From contig CALSUG010000001.1 in NCBI GenBank assembly GCA_943789475.1, forward strand, positions 62,001 through 126,000: DNA of 64,000 nucleotides, given 5' to 3'. The notes beneath the pieces were generated by a model. That model was not told where the DNA came from, did no database searches, and saw nothing but the letters and a program-made list of their open reading frames with translations. This stretch comes from an uncultured Alphaproteobacteria bacterium (GTDB taxonomy: Bacteria > Pseudomonadota > Alphaproteobacteria > Micavibrionales > UBA1664). The translations under genes and the position numbers were made by a program. Positions 53,779-63,384 of the stretch are shown piece by piece. Each line of letters opens with the position of its first letter. The stretch's first letter is position 1.

Positions 53779-53829
53779 ATGAATACTGCAACACGCACTA
53801 TTACTTCTATCATTATTATTGGCGCTTAA
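53779..53829 (+). CDS. Possible leader peptide, Thr/Ile-rich (16 aa)
   Basis: Encodes MNTATRTITSIIIIGA followed by TAA. Four Thr and five Ile in 16 residues resemble leader peptides of thr/ilv attenuators. The TAA lies in a palindrome GCGCTTAAGCGC. No downstream T-rich terminator hairpin is obvious and the next gene (53891) is hypothetical, so attenuation is unproven and the composition may be an AT-bias coincidence. Confidence 0.3.
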   Translation: MNTATRTITSIIIIGA

Positions 53830-53890
53830 GCGCTACATATTCCTATTCTCAAACCACAATTTAATACGTTTATAATAATCTAGGATCATA

Positions 53891-54322
53891 ATGATGGAAC
53901 TCCGTGTTCAAAGCATACAATTTAAAAAAGAAAAAGATGGTACATATAGCGCCTCACTCGAACTATATACAGATAATAATAAAGCAGAAATAATCAATGC
54001 ACACTGTGATGTAAGCACTCTATCTCAAACTTATTACACAAACAGCACTGAACAAATTACAGACCAATTAAAGTGCGCGTTCCATGTTGCGGGATTATTT
54101 TTAGAAAAAATATTCCCAAATATCGATTTTTGTTTCGTTATCCCTTCTGCAGGGGACGCGCCAGAATTATGGATTGATGAAAACGCTTATTATTCAAAAA
54201 AAAGATCAAATGAACACACGTTTTCTGAATGTTTACATGCCTGTGTTCACGCCATTAATGAATACACGAATGGGAATGGTGAAAAACTAAAATATGGTGG
54301 AACATCAACTCTAGCGTTATAA
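53891..54322 (+). CDS. Hypothetical protein (143 aa)
   Basis: Soluble protein with three or four Cys and several His ('NAHCDVSTLSQTYYTNS', 'FSECLHACVHAINEYTN'). No signal peptide. Family unknown. Preceded by a promoter and the small Thr/Ile peptide ORF. Convergent with the HExxH protein gene, one base between stops. Confidence 0.55.
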   Translation: MMELRVQSIQFKKEKDGTYSASLELYTDNNKAEIINAHCDVSTLSQTYYTNSTEQITDQLKCAFHVAGLFLEKIFPNIDFCFVIPSAGDAPELWIDENAYYSKKRSNEHTFSECLHACVHAINEYTNGNGEKLKYGGTSTLAL

Positions 54323-54323
54323 A

Positions 54324-55088
54324 TTAATATCCTGCTTTTTTCCTTAGTGATTTAATTTCTTGCATACGGGTGCTAATTTGCCATGTGCTTAGGTCTGCGT
54401 CCAAAATACCCGCGTAACGCCCTGCTCTTTCTGTACGATAGGCAACCAGTTCTTGTGGGTTAACTTGCACCATCTCGTGAGTGTCTTGTGCCATGTCATC
54501 ATGAAAGAATGCTGCGTATGCAAGAATTTCAAGGTCATTGTATAAAGGGTCATCTTTTGACAGCACACTATGCCCATAGGTCATGATGTGATGCATATTT
54601 TCATGCAAAACAACTTCAATAAATCTTTCAAAATCAATGCTCTGCCACTTTATTTTACTATTCAAATAGAGCGTTCTATCTTGTGGAACATACAATCCAT
54701 TCGCATCACCACGTAAAGGAATAAATTCTACATGCGGTGGTTCTAATTTATCTTTAAAATTATACGCTTCCAAATGAAATGAAATAAGGTGGTTTGCCTT
54801 ATCCGCAAGATCACCTTTATCCTCATTCCAATTTTTACGAAGATGGCTAAGCTCTTTATCTTCAATAATAACATCAATGAGATTGAGGCGTGATTGAGAT
54901 TCCCAAACCCAAAATTGTTCAGAAATTCCACGTTTTAGTGGTGAGTTCACATACGTTTGATCTGCGTTTATAACATCACCCACAACGACAACAATAGGAG
55001 TATTTTTTTTATCAAAATACCCTATCCACATGAACACCGCCCATATGGAGACACCAATTAATGTAAAAATTTGCGTCTTTGACATCAC
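54324..55088 (-). CDS. Membrane-anchored HExxH putative metalloprotease
   Basis: One N-terminal membrane helix ('TLIGVSIWAVFMWIGYF') and an extracytoplasmic domain with a zincin motif 'VVLHENMHHIMTYGH' (HENMH) near residue 175. A Glu/Asp-rich region after it ('DPLYNDLEILAYAAFFHD') could supply the third ligand. No known family was recognised. The periplasmic orientation is inferred from the helix position. Activity is inference from the motif alone. Confidence 0.6.
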   Translation of the reverse strand: MMSKTQIFTLIGVSIWAVFMWIGYFDKKNTPIVVVVGDVINADQTYVNSPLKRGISEQFWVWESQSRLNLIDVIIEDKELSHLRKNWNEDKGDLADKANHLISFHLEAYNFKDKLEPPHVEFIPLRGDANGLYVPQDRTLYLNSKIKWQSIDFERFIEVVLHENMHHIMTYGHSVLSKDDPLYNDLEILAYAAFFHDDMAQDTHEMVQVNPQELVAYRTERAGRYAGILDADLSTWQISTRMQEIKSLRKKAGY

Positions 55089-55135
55089 ACCCCTTTGTTA
55101 CAGGGTATCACACGAAAAGTCAAATTTATGTTAAT

Positions 55136-56548
55136 TTATTGAAATGCTACTTCGTTAAACGATCTTAATTTTCGAGAGTGAAGCTTTTCTGGACCAATCT
55201 CCCGCAACATGCTCATCGTTAATAAGCCAATTTGCAAATGCTGATTCACACGATCACGATAAAATTTATCTGCCATACCAGGTAATTTTAATTGCCCATG
55301 CAACGGTTTATCCGACACACACAATAATGTTCCATACGGAACACGAAAACGGAATCCATTAGCGGCAATCGTTCCACTCTCCATATCCAACGCTATCGCA
55401 CGTGATTGACTCAATGGTAAGTTTTGACTAAGTGATGGTTGCAACTCCCAATTACGATCATCAATTGTCGCAACGGTTCCTGTCCGCATGAATTTTTTAA
55501 CATCATACCCCTGTTCACCCGTAATTTGTCCTGCCGCCGCAGCCAACGCCAGTTGTATTTCAGCCAATGCTGGAATAGGAATTGATGGGTCAAGATTACG
55601 ATCCAAGATATTGTCCAAACGTAAATATGCATGAGCCAGAACGTAATCACCCAGCTTTTGAGAGTTACGAAGTCCTGCACAATGTCCTAACATCAACCAC
55701 GCATGTGGACGTAAAACCGCAATATGATCCGTTATTGTCTTTGCATTTGATGGCCCAACCCCAATGTTCACCATTGTGATACCACCACCATCTGGACGTT
55801 TCAAATGATACGCTGGCATTTGCGGTAGGCGTGACAATGGTTGCCCCTCACCCGGCTCTATAAATTCACTATATCCACTTGCACCATTTTGAACAGATTC
55901 ATTTCCAATACGAATAAACTCATCAATATAAAATTGATAATTTGTAAAGATAACGTATTTTTGAAAGTGCTTCGCAGCCGTTCCTGTATAATGCTTCAAC
56001 CGAGAAATACTGATATCAACACGAGGTCCAGTAAACAAACTCAATGGTTTTGGTTTCTCACCTGCATCATCACGGCGACCATCGGCAATTTCATCATCCA
56101 TAATCGACAAATCAGGTTGGTCAAAAATTGATGGAAATGCCGCCATGGCCTCCGTCGTTAAATCATCCTCAACGTGATAATATTCACCCAACGCAAAATG
56201 AATTGGGATCGGTGTTTCTGAATATCCAACCTCAATAAATCCACCATGATTACTTAACAGTAAATTTATTTGTTCACGGTAATAGTTTTCAAAAATATCT
56301 GGACGAGTTACGTCCATCACATAATCCCCCATATAGGGCACAAACCCATAAGATAATCGCGCATCATTGCGATGCATTGTTTTGGGAGAAAATTTAATCA
56401 ATGGATAGAATGCGGAAACAGGTCTTTTGGGGATACTTCCTTTTGCAAAGGATTCAAATTCCTCCTTCAGATATTGAACTGACTTATTATACAGACGTTC
56501 AATTTCATCAAAGGCTTTATCAGCATCTTTATATTTTTTGAATCCCAT
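55136..56548 (-). CDS. amn: AMP nucleosidase
   Basis: Hydrolyses AMP to adenine and ribose 5-phosphate. The phosphorylase-like C-terminal domain shows 'NIGVGPSNAKTITDHIAVLR', 'WLMLGHCAGLRNSQKLGDYV', 'ALDMESGTIAANGFRFRVPY' and 'GTLLCVSDKPLHGQLKLPG'; the N-terminal about 180 residues are the Amn-specific domain. Start at 56548 (MGFKKYKDAD) avoids overlap with the upstream gene. Full length of about 470 aa is typical. Confidence 0.95.
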   Translation of the reverse strand: MGFKKYKDADKAFDEIERLYNKSVQYLKEEFESFAKGSIPKRPVSAFYPLIKFSPKTMHRNDARLSYGFVPYMGDYVMDVTRPDIFENYYREQINLLLSNHGGFIEVGYSETPIPIHFALGEYYHVEDDLTTEAMAAFPSIFDQPDLSIMDDEIADGRRDDAGEKPKPLSLFTGPRVDISISRLKHYTGTAAKHFQKYVIFTNYQFYIDEFIRIGNESVQNGASGYSEFIEPGEGQPLSRLPQMPAYHLKRPDGGGITMVNIGVGPSNAKTITDHIAVLRPHAWLMLGHCAGLRNSQKLGDYVLAHAYLRLDNILDRNLDPSIPIPALAEIQLALAAAAGQITGEQGYDVKKFMRTGTVATIDDRNWELQPSLSQNLPLSQSRAIALDMESGTIAANGFRFRVPYGTLLCVSDKPLHGQLKLPGMADKFYRDRVNQHLQIGLLTMSMLREIGPEKLHSRKLRSFNEVAFQ

Positions 56549-56552
56549 ACTC

Positions 56553-57116
56553 TTAGAGCCCTCCAATTTGCTTTATATATTTTTCAATTCTGTTTTTTGC
56601 ATATCCTTGGTTCATATGATAATAAGCCGCATATATAATTCCTCCTACAAAGAAAAACAGTGTCATTCCTTCAGATATAACTTGAAACAAATCCGATCGT
56701 AATTGTAGCGCTATAAGATGAAGAATATAACCAATGACAACCGCAACAACAGCTGAATTAATTCCCATCATTATTTTAGGTATAGAAAATTTCTTATAAA
56801 GAGGTTTTCGGTAAAAACAATAATATCCACTATCTTTATTCAAAACAGCAACAACGTTTTTTCCTGAATATACGACCTCGACATTATCTTCCTTCGATAT
56901 CTTTAAAATGTCGGCATTAAGAGCGAAATACTCAACAGCCTCTTCACCAATTTGAACAGTGATGAACTTGTCACTTCCTTCTGGCGCATGAAAGTTATCA
57001 TTTTGTAAAAATCCATATTCCATAGGGCGTTCGTAACTATCAAACCCTGGAACGGTTTCACGATCAAATTTTTCTATTGAATGAATTTCGCCTTTAAAAA
57101 ATTGAAATATCGCCAT
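56553..57116 (-). CDS. Hypothetical membrane protein (187 aa)
   Basis: N-terminal cytosolic domain of about 120 residues ('GSDKFITVQIGEEAVEYFAL', 'NVEVVYSGKNVVAVLNKDSG') and two C-terminal membrane helices ('MMGINSAVVAVVIGYILHLI' and 'EGMTLFFFVGGIIYAAYYHM'). Unknown family. It ends about four bases before the amn start and may be cotranscribed. Confidence 0.6.
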   Translation of the reverse strand: MAIFQFFKGEIHSIEKFDRETVPGFDSYERPMEYGFLQNDNFHAPEGSDKFITVQIGEEAVEYFALNADILKISKEDNVEVVYSGKNVVAVLNKDSGYYCFYRKPLYKKFSIPKIMMGINSAVVAVVIGYILHLIALQLRSDLFQVISEGMTLFFFVGGIIYAAYYHMNQGYAKNRIEKYIKQIGGL

Positions 57117-57187
57117 TGTATTTATTTGTCCCCTCTGACATATACAACCATATAACAGCGAATCTTAAAAACCAATGAACAAACATA

Positions 57188-57219
57188 CAAAAAAGGAGGA
57201 ATATACCCTCCTTTTTTTT
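57188..57219 (-). terminator. Intrinsic terminator after rpsI (bidirectional)
   Basis: AAAAGGAGG (57191-57199) and CCTCCTTTT (57207-57215) form a hairpin with T/A runs on both sides, so it may stop transcription from either direction. Confidence 0.85.
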
Positions 57220-57248
57220 CAAAATTATTTTCAGCCAGTAGTAAACGA

Positions 57249-57770
57249 TTAACGCTTTGCCCACTGCTTCGTACGACGCGCTTTATGCTTACCGATTTTC
57301 TTCGGTTCAACTGTACGACTATCACGTGTGATAAATCCAGCACTCTTCAATGAAGGACGTAATTCAGGATCGAAGTTAGCAAGTGCACGTGTAATACCGT
57401 GACGAACCGCACCAGCTTGACCTGATAATCCACCACCTTTTACTGTACACATAACATCAAAACGACTTACTTGATTTGAAACCAAGAAAGGTTGGTTAAT
57501 GATCAATTGTTGTGTTTTACGCTTGAAATATACTTCTTGTTCGCGACCGTTCACGATGATTTTACCTGTACCTGGTTTAACCCAAACACGTGCAACCGCA
57601 TCTTTACGACGGCCTGTACCATATGCACGACCAAGTGAATCAATTTTTGGCTCACGCTTTGGCGCTTCTTCTTGTGCAACAGTTTCTGCTGTTTCAGCAG
57701 GAGCGTCAGCAGCCGCAGCCGTTGTCGCGTTTTTCAAATCTGCTAAGTCATTTACTTTTGTTTCTGTCAT
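57249..57770 (-). CDS. rpsI: 30S ribosomal protein S9
   Basis: Core signature '[20 protein letters not shown]' and '[20 protein letters not shown]', ending '[16 protein letters not shown]' with the C-terminal Lys/Arg tail that reaches the P site. The N-terminal 45-residue Ala/Glu-rich extension is typical for alphaproteobacteria. Located 18 bases after rplM, the universal rplM-rpsI operon. Confidence 0.97.
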   Translation of the reverse strand: MTETKVNDLADLKNATTAAAADAPAETAETVAQEEAPKREPKIDSLGRAYGTGRRKDAVARVWVKPGTGKIIVNGREQEVYFKRKTQQLIINQPFLVSNQVSRFDVMCTVKGGGLSGQAGAVRHGITRALANFDPELRPSLKSAGFITRDSRTVEPKKIGKHKARRTKQWAKR

Positions 57771-57788
57771 AATCTTAATTCCTTATCC

Positions 57789-58250
57789 TTAGCGCTTGTT
57801 CTTTGGGTTCATTGCCGCAATGTCAAAAACCTCTGGCTTTTGCGCTTCATGTCCATGCTCAGTTCCCGCATAAACGTGCAATTTTTTCATTTGTGCACGG
57901 GCCAATGGACTTTCCTTTGGCATCATACGTTCAACCGCTTTTTTAACAACACGTTCAGGGTGCGCGCCGTCAAGGATTTCACCTTTTGTACGTTGCTTAA
58001 TTCCACCTGGGTGGCCTGTGTGCCAGTAAAAGATATCTGCATCACGCTTGTTACCCGTTAGCTTTACTTTTTCTGCATTGATAACGATAACGTTGTCACC
58101 TGTATCAATATGTGGAGTAAAGATCGCTTTATGCTTGCCGCGCAATACTTTTGCGATTTCGGCTGACATACGACCAAGAACGATGTCCTCAGCGTCAACG
58201 ATCCACCATTTTTTCGTCACTTCTGACGGTTTTGCTGAATATGTTTTCAT
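57789..58250 (-). CDS. rplM: 50S ribosomal protein L13
   Basis: Canonical L13 of 153 aa: '[20 protein letters not shown]', '[20 protein letters not shown]', '[20 protein letters not shown]'. First gene of the rplM-rpsI operon. 58251-58377 upstream is AT-rich and presumably holds its promoter. Confidence 0.97.
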   Translation of the reverse strand: MKTYSAKPSEVTKKWWIVDAEDIVLGRMSAEIAKVLRGKHKAIFTPHIDTGDNVIVINAEKVKLTGNKRDADIFYWHTGHPGGIKQRTKGEILDGAHPERVVKKAVERMMPKESPLARAQMKKLHVYAGTEHGHEAQKPEVFDIAAMNPKNKR

Positions 58251-58377
58251 GTTTATTTACCTCTTTTGTCTAAAACATGGCCTTTATGAAGGGTTTCAAA
58301 ACAAAAGTCAAATATATTTTCAACGAAAAAATGTTTAAAAACAACATGTTACAAAAAAGGTATCAAAATACCCGGTG

Positions 58378-58698
58378 TCATTTCGTGCTTTCAGATGCCA
58401 TCCAGTCCAAATAGGGTTGAAATCCTTGTGTAACAGGCAAGGCACATATACATGGGCATTCATAAGAATGAAGCGCCTTTACCGCCTTTTCAACCACTTC
58501 ATAATTCTTTGTTTGTGTTTTAAGGATAAGGACGACTTCTTGTTCTGAATTGATCTGACCATCCCACCAATACACACTTTCCATACTGTGCAAAATATTA
58601 CCACAAGCCGCCAAACGTTCGGTCACACAATGCCCTGCAATCTTTCTTGCCTCTTTAATATCACCACACGCTACATATATAAAAATTCTATCTGTCAT
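58378..58698 (-). CDS. cutA: Divalent-cation tolerance protein CutA
   Basis: Trimeric CutA1 protein: 'IYVACGDIKEARKIAGHCVT', 'ERLAACGNILHSMESVYWWD', 'EEVVLILKTQT'-like 'SEQEVVLILKTQT', and 'HSYECPCICALPVTQGFQPY'. Start at 58698 (MTDRIFIYVACGD) fits the family; an upstream extension of 12 codons is unlikely. Role is poorly defined, historically linked to copper tolerance. Confidence 0.9.
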   Translation of the reverse strand: MTDRIFIYVACGDIKEARKIAGHCVTERLAACGNILHSMESVYWWDGQINSEQEVVLILKTQTKNYEVVEKAVKALHSYECPCICALPVTQGFQPYLDWMASESTK

Positions 58699-58763
58699 AT
58701 TTTTGTTATAACACATCAAATTCAGTGGTGACATATATTATCTAAATCGTTACAACATAAAGG

Positions 58764-60752
58764 ATGGAAGCGATAAAAACACAAGATAACAACGATATGA
58801 TTACAATTACATTGCCTGATGGCGCAACACGCGAATACGAAACCAATACAACGGGTATGCAAATTGCAGAATCCATTTCAAAATCATTGGCCAAGGCGTG
58901 CGCCATGATCGCGGTTAATGATGAATTGTGGGATTTATCACGCCCTATCGATGCCGATGCATCCATTCGCCTGATCAAACGTGACGATGCCGAAAGCATT
59001 GAATTTATTCGCCATGATTGTGCACATGTTTTGGCCGAAGCGGTTCAAGAACTGTTCCCCGATACACAAGTTACAATTGGACCAAATATTGAAGATGGTT
59101 TCTTCTATGACTTTGCACGTCCAGAACCGTTCACGACGGAAGACCTTCCTAAAATCGAAAAAAAGATGCGTGAAATCATTCAACGTGGTTCAAAATTTGA
59201 ACGCGAAGTATGGAATCGTGATGACGCTATCAAATTCTTCGAAGATAAGGGGGAGGCATATAAGGCCGAATTAATCCGTGATTTACCTGCGGATCAAACA
59301 ATTACACTATATCGTCAGGGTGATTGGATCGACCTCTGCCGTGGCCCTCACATGCCCTCAACAAAACAAGTTGGAACAGCTTTCAAATTGATGAAGGTTG
59401 CCGGCGCATATTGGCGTGGAGATTCAAATAATGCAATGCTGACCCGTATTTATGGAACTGCGTGGCATAATCAAGATGATTTGGACGCTTATTTACACCG
59501 TTTGGAAGAGGCCGAAAAACGCGATCACCGTAAATTGGGTAAAGAAATGAACCTTTTCCATCTACAAGAGGAAGCTCAAGGTTCTGTATTTTGGCATCCA
59601 AAAGGATTTACAATTTTTAATCAATTGGAACAATATGTCCGTCGTCGCATTACTGATGGTGGCTATGTCGAGGTTAAAACCCCACAATTAATGCATTCTA
59701 AATTTTGGAAAACATCTGGGCATTGGCAAAAGTATCGTGAAGATATGTTTGTTGTCCCTGATTGTATTCAAGAAGGACAAGATGACGCCCCTGTCGAAAT
59801 GGCAAAGAATGTTGACTGGCTTGCGTTAAAACCTATGAACTGTCCTGCTCATGTTCAAATTTTCAACCAAGGCATAAAATCTTATAAAGACCTTCCTATC
59901 CGCATGGCGGAATTTGGATGTTGTCACCGTAACGAAGCACATGGCGCTCTACACGGTCTAATGCGCCTACGTCAATTCACACAAGATGACGCACATATTT
60001 TCTGTCGTGAGGATCAAATCCTTTCCGAATCCGTTGAATTTTGCCAACTTGTGAAAAAGATGTATGATGATTTGGGTTTCCAAGATTATTACATCACGCT
60101 TGAAACACGTCCCGAACAACGTGTTGGATCGGATGAATTATGGGACAAGGCCGAAAAAGGTCTGATGGATGCCATGGATGAAATGGGTTTAGAATATAAA
60201 TTATGCCCAGGGGACGGTGCATTTTATGGCCCTAAACTAGGATACATTATTCGTGATGCGATCGGTCGTGAATGGGGTTGTGCGACATTACAACTTGATT
60301 TTAACTTACCAGAACGCTTTGATGCAACCTATGTTGCCGAAGATGGATCAAAACAGCGCCCCGTTATGTTACACCGTGCGGTGATGGGATCAATGGAACG
60401 TTTCATTGGTATTATGATTGAAAACTATGCTGGTAAATTGCCACAATGGCTTGCCCCAACACAATGTGTTGTTACACCAATCACGGACGAGGCAAAAGAA
60501 TATGCCCAAGACGTTCATAAACAATTGAAAGACGCAGGATTACGCGTAAATATTGACACACGTAACGAGAAAATCAATTATAAAATCCGTGAACATTCTG
60601 TTGGTAAAGTGCCATACATCTTTGTTGTTGGTAAACGCGAGGCAGAGGAAGGCACTGTCGCCATCCGCACATTAGGATCACAAGATCAGACAATCTTACC
60701 TATCAAAGATGCCGTCATGATGATGAATAAAGTGTGCAAGGCACCCTTTTAA
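58764..60752 (+). CDS. thrS: Threonine-tRNA ligase
   Basis: Class II aminoacyl-tRNA synthetase. Domains in order: TGS ('ITITLPDGATREYETNTTGM'), editing/SAD domain with 'RHDCAHVLAEAVQELFPDTQ' (HxxxH zinc-like motif), catalytic core with 'LKPMNCPAHVQIFNQG' and 'GDGAFYGPKLGYIIRDAIGR' and the C-terminal anticodon-binding domain ('DAGLRVNIDTRNEKINYKIR'). The conserved N-terminus starts at 58797 (MITITLPDGA); the upstream ATG at 58764 adds 11 residues and neither start has a good ribosome binding site. The stop overlaps the next start (TAATG). Confidence 0.97.
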   Translation: MEAIKTQDNNDMITITLPDGATREYETNTTGMQIAESISKSLAKACAMIAVNDELWDLSRPIDADASIRLIKRDDAESIEFIRHDCAHVLAEAVQELFPDTQVTIGPNIEDGFFYDFARPEPFTTEDLPKIEKKMREIIQRGSKFEREVWNRDDAIKFFEDKGEAYKAELIRDLPADQTITLYRQGDWIDLCRGPHMPSTKQVGTAFKLMKVAGAYWRGDSNNAMLTRIYGTAWHNQDDLDAYLHRLEEAEKRDHRKLGKEMNLFHLQEEAQGSVFWHPKGFTIFNQLEQYVRRRITDGGYVEVKTPQLMHSKFWKTSGHWQKYREDMFVVPDCIQEGQDDAPVEMAKNVDWLALKPMNCPAHVQIFNQGIKSYKDLPIRMAEFGCCHRNEAHGALHGLMRLRQFTQDDAHIFCREDQILSESVEFCQLVKKMYDDLGFQDYYITLETRPEQRVGSDELWDKAEKGLMDAMDEMGLEYKLCPGDGAFYGPKLGYIIRDAIGREWGCATLQLDFNLPERFDATYVAEDGSKQRPVMLHRAVMGSMERFIGIMIENYAGKLPQWLAPTQCVVTPITDEAKEYAQDVHKQLKDAGLRVNIDTRNEKINYKIREHSVGKVPYIFVVGKREAEEGTVAIRTLGSQDQTILPIKDAVMMMNKVCKAPF

Positions 60753-61102
60753 TGACCATCGCCGTTTACGGGATTAAAAATTGCGACACCATGAAAAAAG
60801 CCTTTAAATGGCTCGATGAACATGGTGTCGATTACGATTTTCATGATTACAAAAAGATCCCCCCTGATAACGATGTTTTAAAACAAGCGATAGAGCAACA
60901 CGGGTGGGAAAATGTTATTAACCGCCGTGGAACAACATGGCGCAAACTATCCAATGATGAAAAATCAAACATAAACACAGGTAACGCCGCTGATCTCGCC
61001 TTTGAGACCCCATCTATCATTAAACGCCCCCTTATCACATATAATGATTCGATTATTTTGGGGTTTGATATGGACAAATATGAACAGGCGTTTATAAAGT
61101 AA
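60752..61102 (+). CDS. ArsC/Spx-family thioredoxin-fold reductase (YffB-like)
   Basis: Arsenate-reductase-like protein of 116 aa. 'YGIKNCDTMKKAFKWLDEHG' has a single Cys in the active-site position, and 'NRRGTTWRKL' and 'IIKRPLI' match the YffB/Spx-like group, which lack the full ArsC catalytic set and have uncertain activity. Starts one base inside the thrS stop codon (TAATG), so it is translationally coupled to thrS. Confidence 0.87.
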   Translation: MTIAVYGIKNCDTMKKAFKWLDEHGVDYDFHDYKKIPPDNDVLKQAIEQHGWENVINRRGTTWRKLSNDEKSNINTGNAADLAFETPSIIKRPLITYNDSIILGFDMDKYEQAFIK

Positions 61103-61122
61103 AAAAGACCTTAAAAGGAAAA

Positions 61123-61344
61123 ATGACAATGTCACCAAATGAAATTCAAAAAGTACAAAAATATCTTCAACAAAAATTTGGACAACCTGACCTTATTTTG
61201 CGCACGCGTAAAACAAACGATTCTGTTGAAGTCCTTTTAAAAGGTGAATTCCTAGGTGTTTTGTACAAAGATGAAGACGAAGGTGAAACATCATACGACT
61301 TCAACATGGCGATCCTTGATATCGATTTAGACGAGGTTGCATAA
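61123..61344 (+). CDS. DUF3126 family protein
   Basis: Alphaproteobacterial small protein of 73 aa: 'EIQKVQKYLQQKFGQPDLIL', 'VEVLLKGEFLGVLYKDEDEG', 'SYDFNMAILDIDLDE'. AAAAGGAAAA precedes the ATG. Function unknown. Confidence 0.85.
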   Translation: MTMSPNEIQKVQKYLQQKFGQPDLILRTRKTNDSVEVLLKGEFLGVLYKDEDEGETSYDFNMAILDIDLDEVA

Positions 61345-61460
61345 TCTCTCTTCTATTTTATTGGGATAAAACGTGACTTTACCCTCTACAAAACGCACGA
61401 ATTAATATAAAATTTTATAAATTATTAATATCTTCTTTGCTATACTGGAAAGGTATAACT

Positions 61461-62000
61461 ATGTGCGTATTAAAAAAAGGGGTCAACGTGAGGTTCAAAT
61501 TCTCCATCATCATAATTATGGCGGCTGCTGTTTTTTTAACAACGGCTCTAGTGAGCGATGCTGGGGCCCAACAAAGCAAACCAAAACTATCCCCCATCAT
61601 TTTGGATAAAGATACTAGCGACCCTGAGGCTACTAAAATCGTAAAAAAACTGACCGCCAGTCTTTTTAAAAACCAATCCATAAAAATTAGTGACATTTAC
61701 GCACAATATGTACCTTTAGAAAAAAAAGGTTCTCACGATAAATTCATAATCTCACATCTCTATGAACCTCCCCAAGGATGTTATGCTGCAGGTTGCCGTA
61801 CCGCTATATTCAAATCCTCTGGAAACAATAAATGGAAACTTGTTTTTTTAGCTTTTAGTGAAAATATTTGGTTTGATAAAACCTCTACAGAAACGAAAAT
61901 AGCCAATTTAATATTTAAAAGCTCAGATAGAAGAAAACCTATCGCTGTTTGGATGTGGAATGGTGAAAAATATGAGTTAATTAAGGGAAAATATGAATAA
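61461..62000 (+). CDS. Small exported protein with FG-GAP/WxWNG-type fold (cluster gene 1)
   Basis: Start at 61461 is supported by GGAAAGG upstream; a GTG at 61488 with GGGG upstream would still leave the signal peptide intact (hydrophobic 'FSIIIIMAAAVFLTTALVS', cleavage after 'DAGA'). Mature region shows 'GCYAAGCRTAIFKSSGNNKW' (two Cys) and ends 'IAVWMWNGEKYELIKG', a pattern found in beta-propeller-blade-like secreted proteins. The protein at 63385 shares the layout. Overlaps the lysozyme-like gene by eight bases. Function unknown. Confidence 0.65.
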   Translation: MCVLKKGVNVRFKFSIIIIMAAAVFLTTALVSDAGAQQSKPKLSPIILDKDTSDPEATKIVKKLTASLFKNQSIKISDIYAQYVPLEKKGSHDKFIISHLYEPPQGCYAAGCRTAIFKSSGNNKWKLVFLAFSENIWFDKTSTETKIANLIFKSSDRRKPIAVWMWNGEKYELIKGKYE

Positions 62001-63378
62001 AAAACTTTTATCACTTTTTTTTACAATCTCTTTATTAACTTTTGGTTCCGCAGAAACACGCGCAAGCAGCTGTTTATCTGGTGTAGATTGTAACTCATCA
62101 CTGTCTGGCGCTGCCGGAGAACAATGTAGTATGAGCGCATGGGTGGATGCTTTAATTGGAATGGAAAGTGGCGACAACTATGGAGCAGAGGCTCCAAACA
62201 CATCTGCGGCAGGACGATACCAGTTTATTAACGGAACCAGATCAACTATTGGTAGCAACTACGGCCTCCCCTGTTCTGGAGGAAGTGAAGGAAGTGCAGA
62301 ATACAATGCTTTCTTAAATTGCCCTGGATTACAAGATCAATATTTTCTTGCACTTGTCGAAGAAAACACTTCTATTTTACAAAGTCAATGTAATCAATAT
62401 TGCGGTCAAACCCGTGATGGTGTTGAAGTGACAATGTCAGGATTACTTGCTATGGCACACAACGTAGGGCCTGGCTGCGCACAACAATGGGCTGCCGGTG
62501 GGCGAGCAAATATGACACACGATATTGGAGGAACACAACCCTGTCACGATGCCAATGGTACAGATCCCGTGCAGCATTACGCTGCAGATATGGGAGGATT
62601 TGATGTTGCTGGCGCTGGACAAGATGGAACATGTGGACAAGGAACCGCTCACCCCAATGCCGTCCCCTATCAAAATCACCTCCTTGGCTGTGACACAGCT
62701 GTACTAGATCAAAACAAAACAATTGTTGATGCGATGAATGAACGTGACATGCAAGTTGCTAAATCTATGATTACTCAACCTGCATCCATTGCACAAACAA
62801 CATGTACAGATCAACATATTCAAACACAATCTGCCGCAGGTGGTATTTTGTCCAATCTTCCAGGTGGAAATATTAGTGAAACCATGGGGCCGTTAATTGA
62901 ACAACCCTTCATTAAAAATTTAACTTCTAATTTCATGAGTGCAAATCCTTTAGGAAGCTTACAATCCATGATCAACAACAGTTACGCTCAAGTGACGGAA
63001 CAGTTTAACACCATGATGAGCGGATTAAGCGGTGGTCTCTTAGGTGGACTTGGCGGTGGCGGAGCTGGTGATACATCTGGGGGATGCGATATGATGAATG
63101 AATCATGGTTACTATCCCAATGCATCCAAATGCCTAAATTCCCATCTGTTAACGATATTTTGAATGGAGCCATGAACGAAGTCACGGGCGCCGTAACAGA
63201 TCTCATCAATTCACCTTTCAAGGCCTTAGATCAAGTCTGTCAGGGAATGTCCGATAAATTGGGCGATTTCAGCAGTAAGGCAGAAAACATTTTTGAGGAT
63301 GCGGTAAGCAGTGCCACATCACCAATCACAGATAGCCTAAATCAAGCAACAGGCACAATCACGGATATAGGAAACTAG
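61993..63378 (+). CDS. Exported Cys-rich lysozyme/transglycosylase-like protein (cluster gene 2)
   Basis: Signal peptide (about residues 1-25, ending 'ETRA'). Residues of about 40-200 resemble a lysozyme-like or T4SS VirB1-type domain: 'MSAWVDALIGMESGDNYGAE' (possible catalytic Glu), 'SAAGRYQFINGTR', 'GLLAMAHNVGPGCAQQWAAG', with more than a dozen Cys suggesting several disulfides. The C-terminal 200 residues are Gly/Asn/Ser/Ala-rich and amphipathic ('SGGLLGGLGGGGAG', 'DAVSSATSPITDSLNQATG'). Peptidoglycan cleavage is inferred. It resembles components of conjugation-type secretion machines, but no secretion genes are visible here. Confidence 0.6.
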   Translation: MNKKLLSLFFTISLLTFGSAETRASSCLSGVDCNSSLSGAAGEQCSMSAWVDALIGMESGDNYGAEAPNTSAAGRYQFINGTRSTIGSNYGLPCSGGSEGSAEYNAFLNCPGLQDQYFLALVEENTSILQSQCNQYCGQTRDGVEVTMSGLLAMAHNVGPGCAQQWAAGGRANMTHDIGGTQPCHDANGTDPVQHYAADMGGFDVAGAGQDGTCGQGTAHPNAVPYQNHLLGCDTAVLDQNKTIVDAMNERDMQVAKSMITQPASIAQTTCTDQHIQTQSAAGGILSNLPGGNISETMGPLIEQPFIKNLTSNFMSANPLGSLQSMINNSYAQVTEQFNTMMSGLSGGLLGGLGGGGAGDTSGGCDMMNESWLLSQCIQMPKFPSVNDILNGAMNEVTGAVTDLINSPFKALDQVCQGMSDKLGDFSSKAENIFEDAVSSATSPITDSLNQATGTITDIGN

Positions 63379-63384
63379 ATAAAA

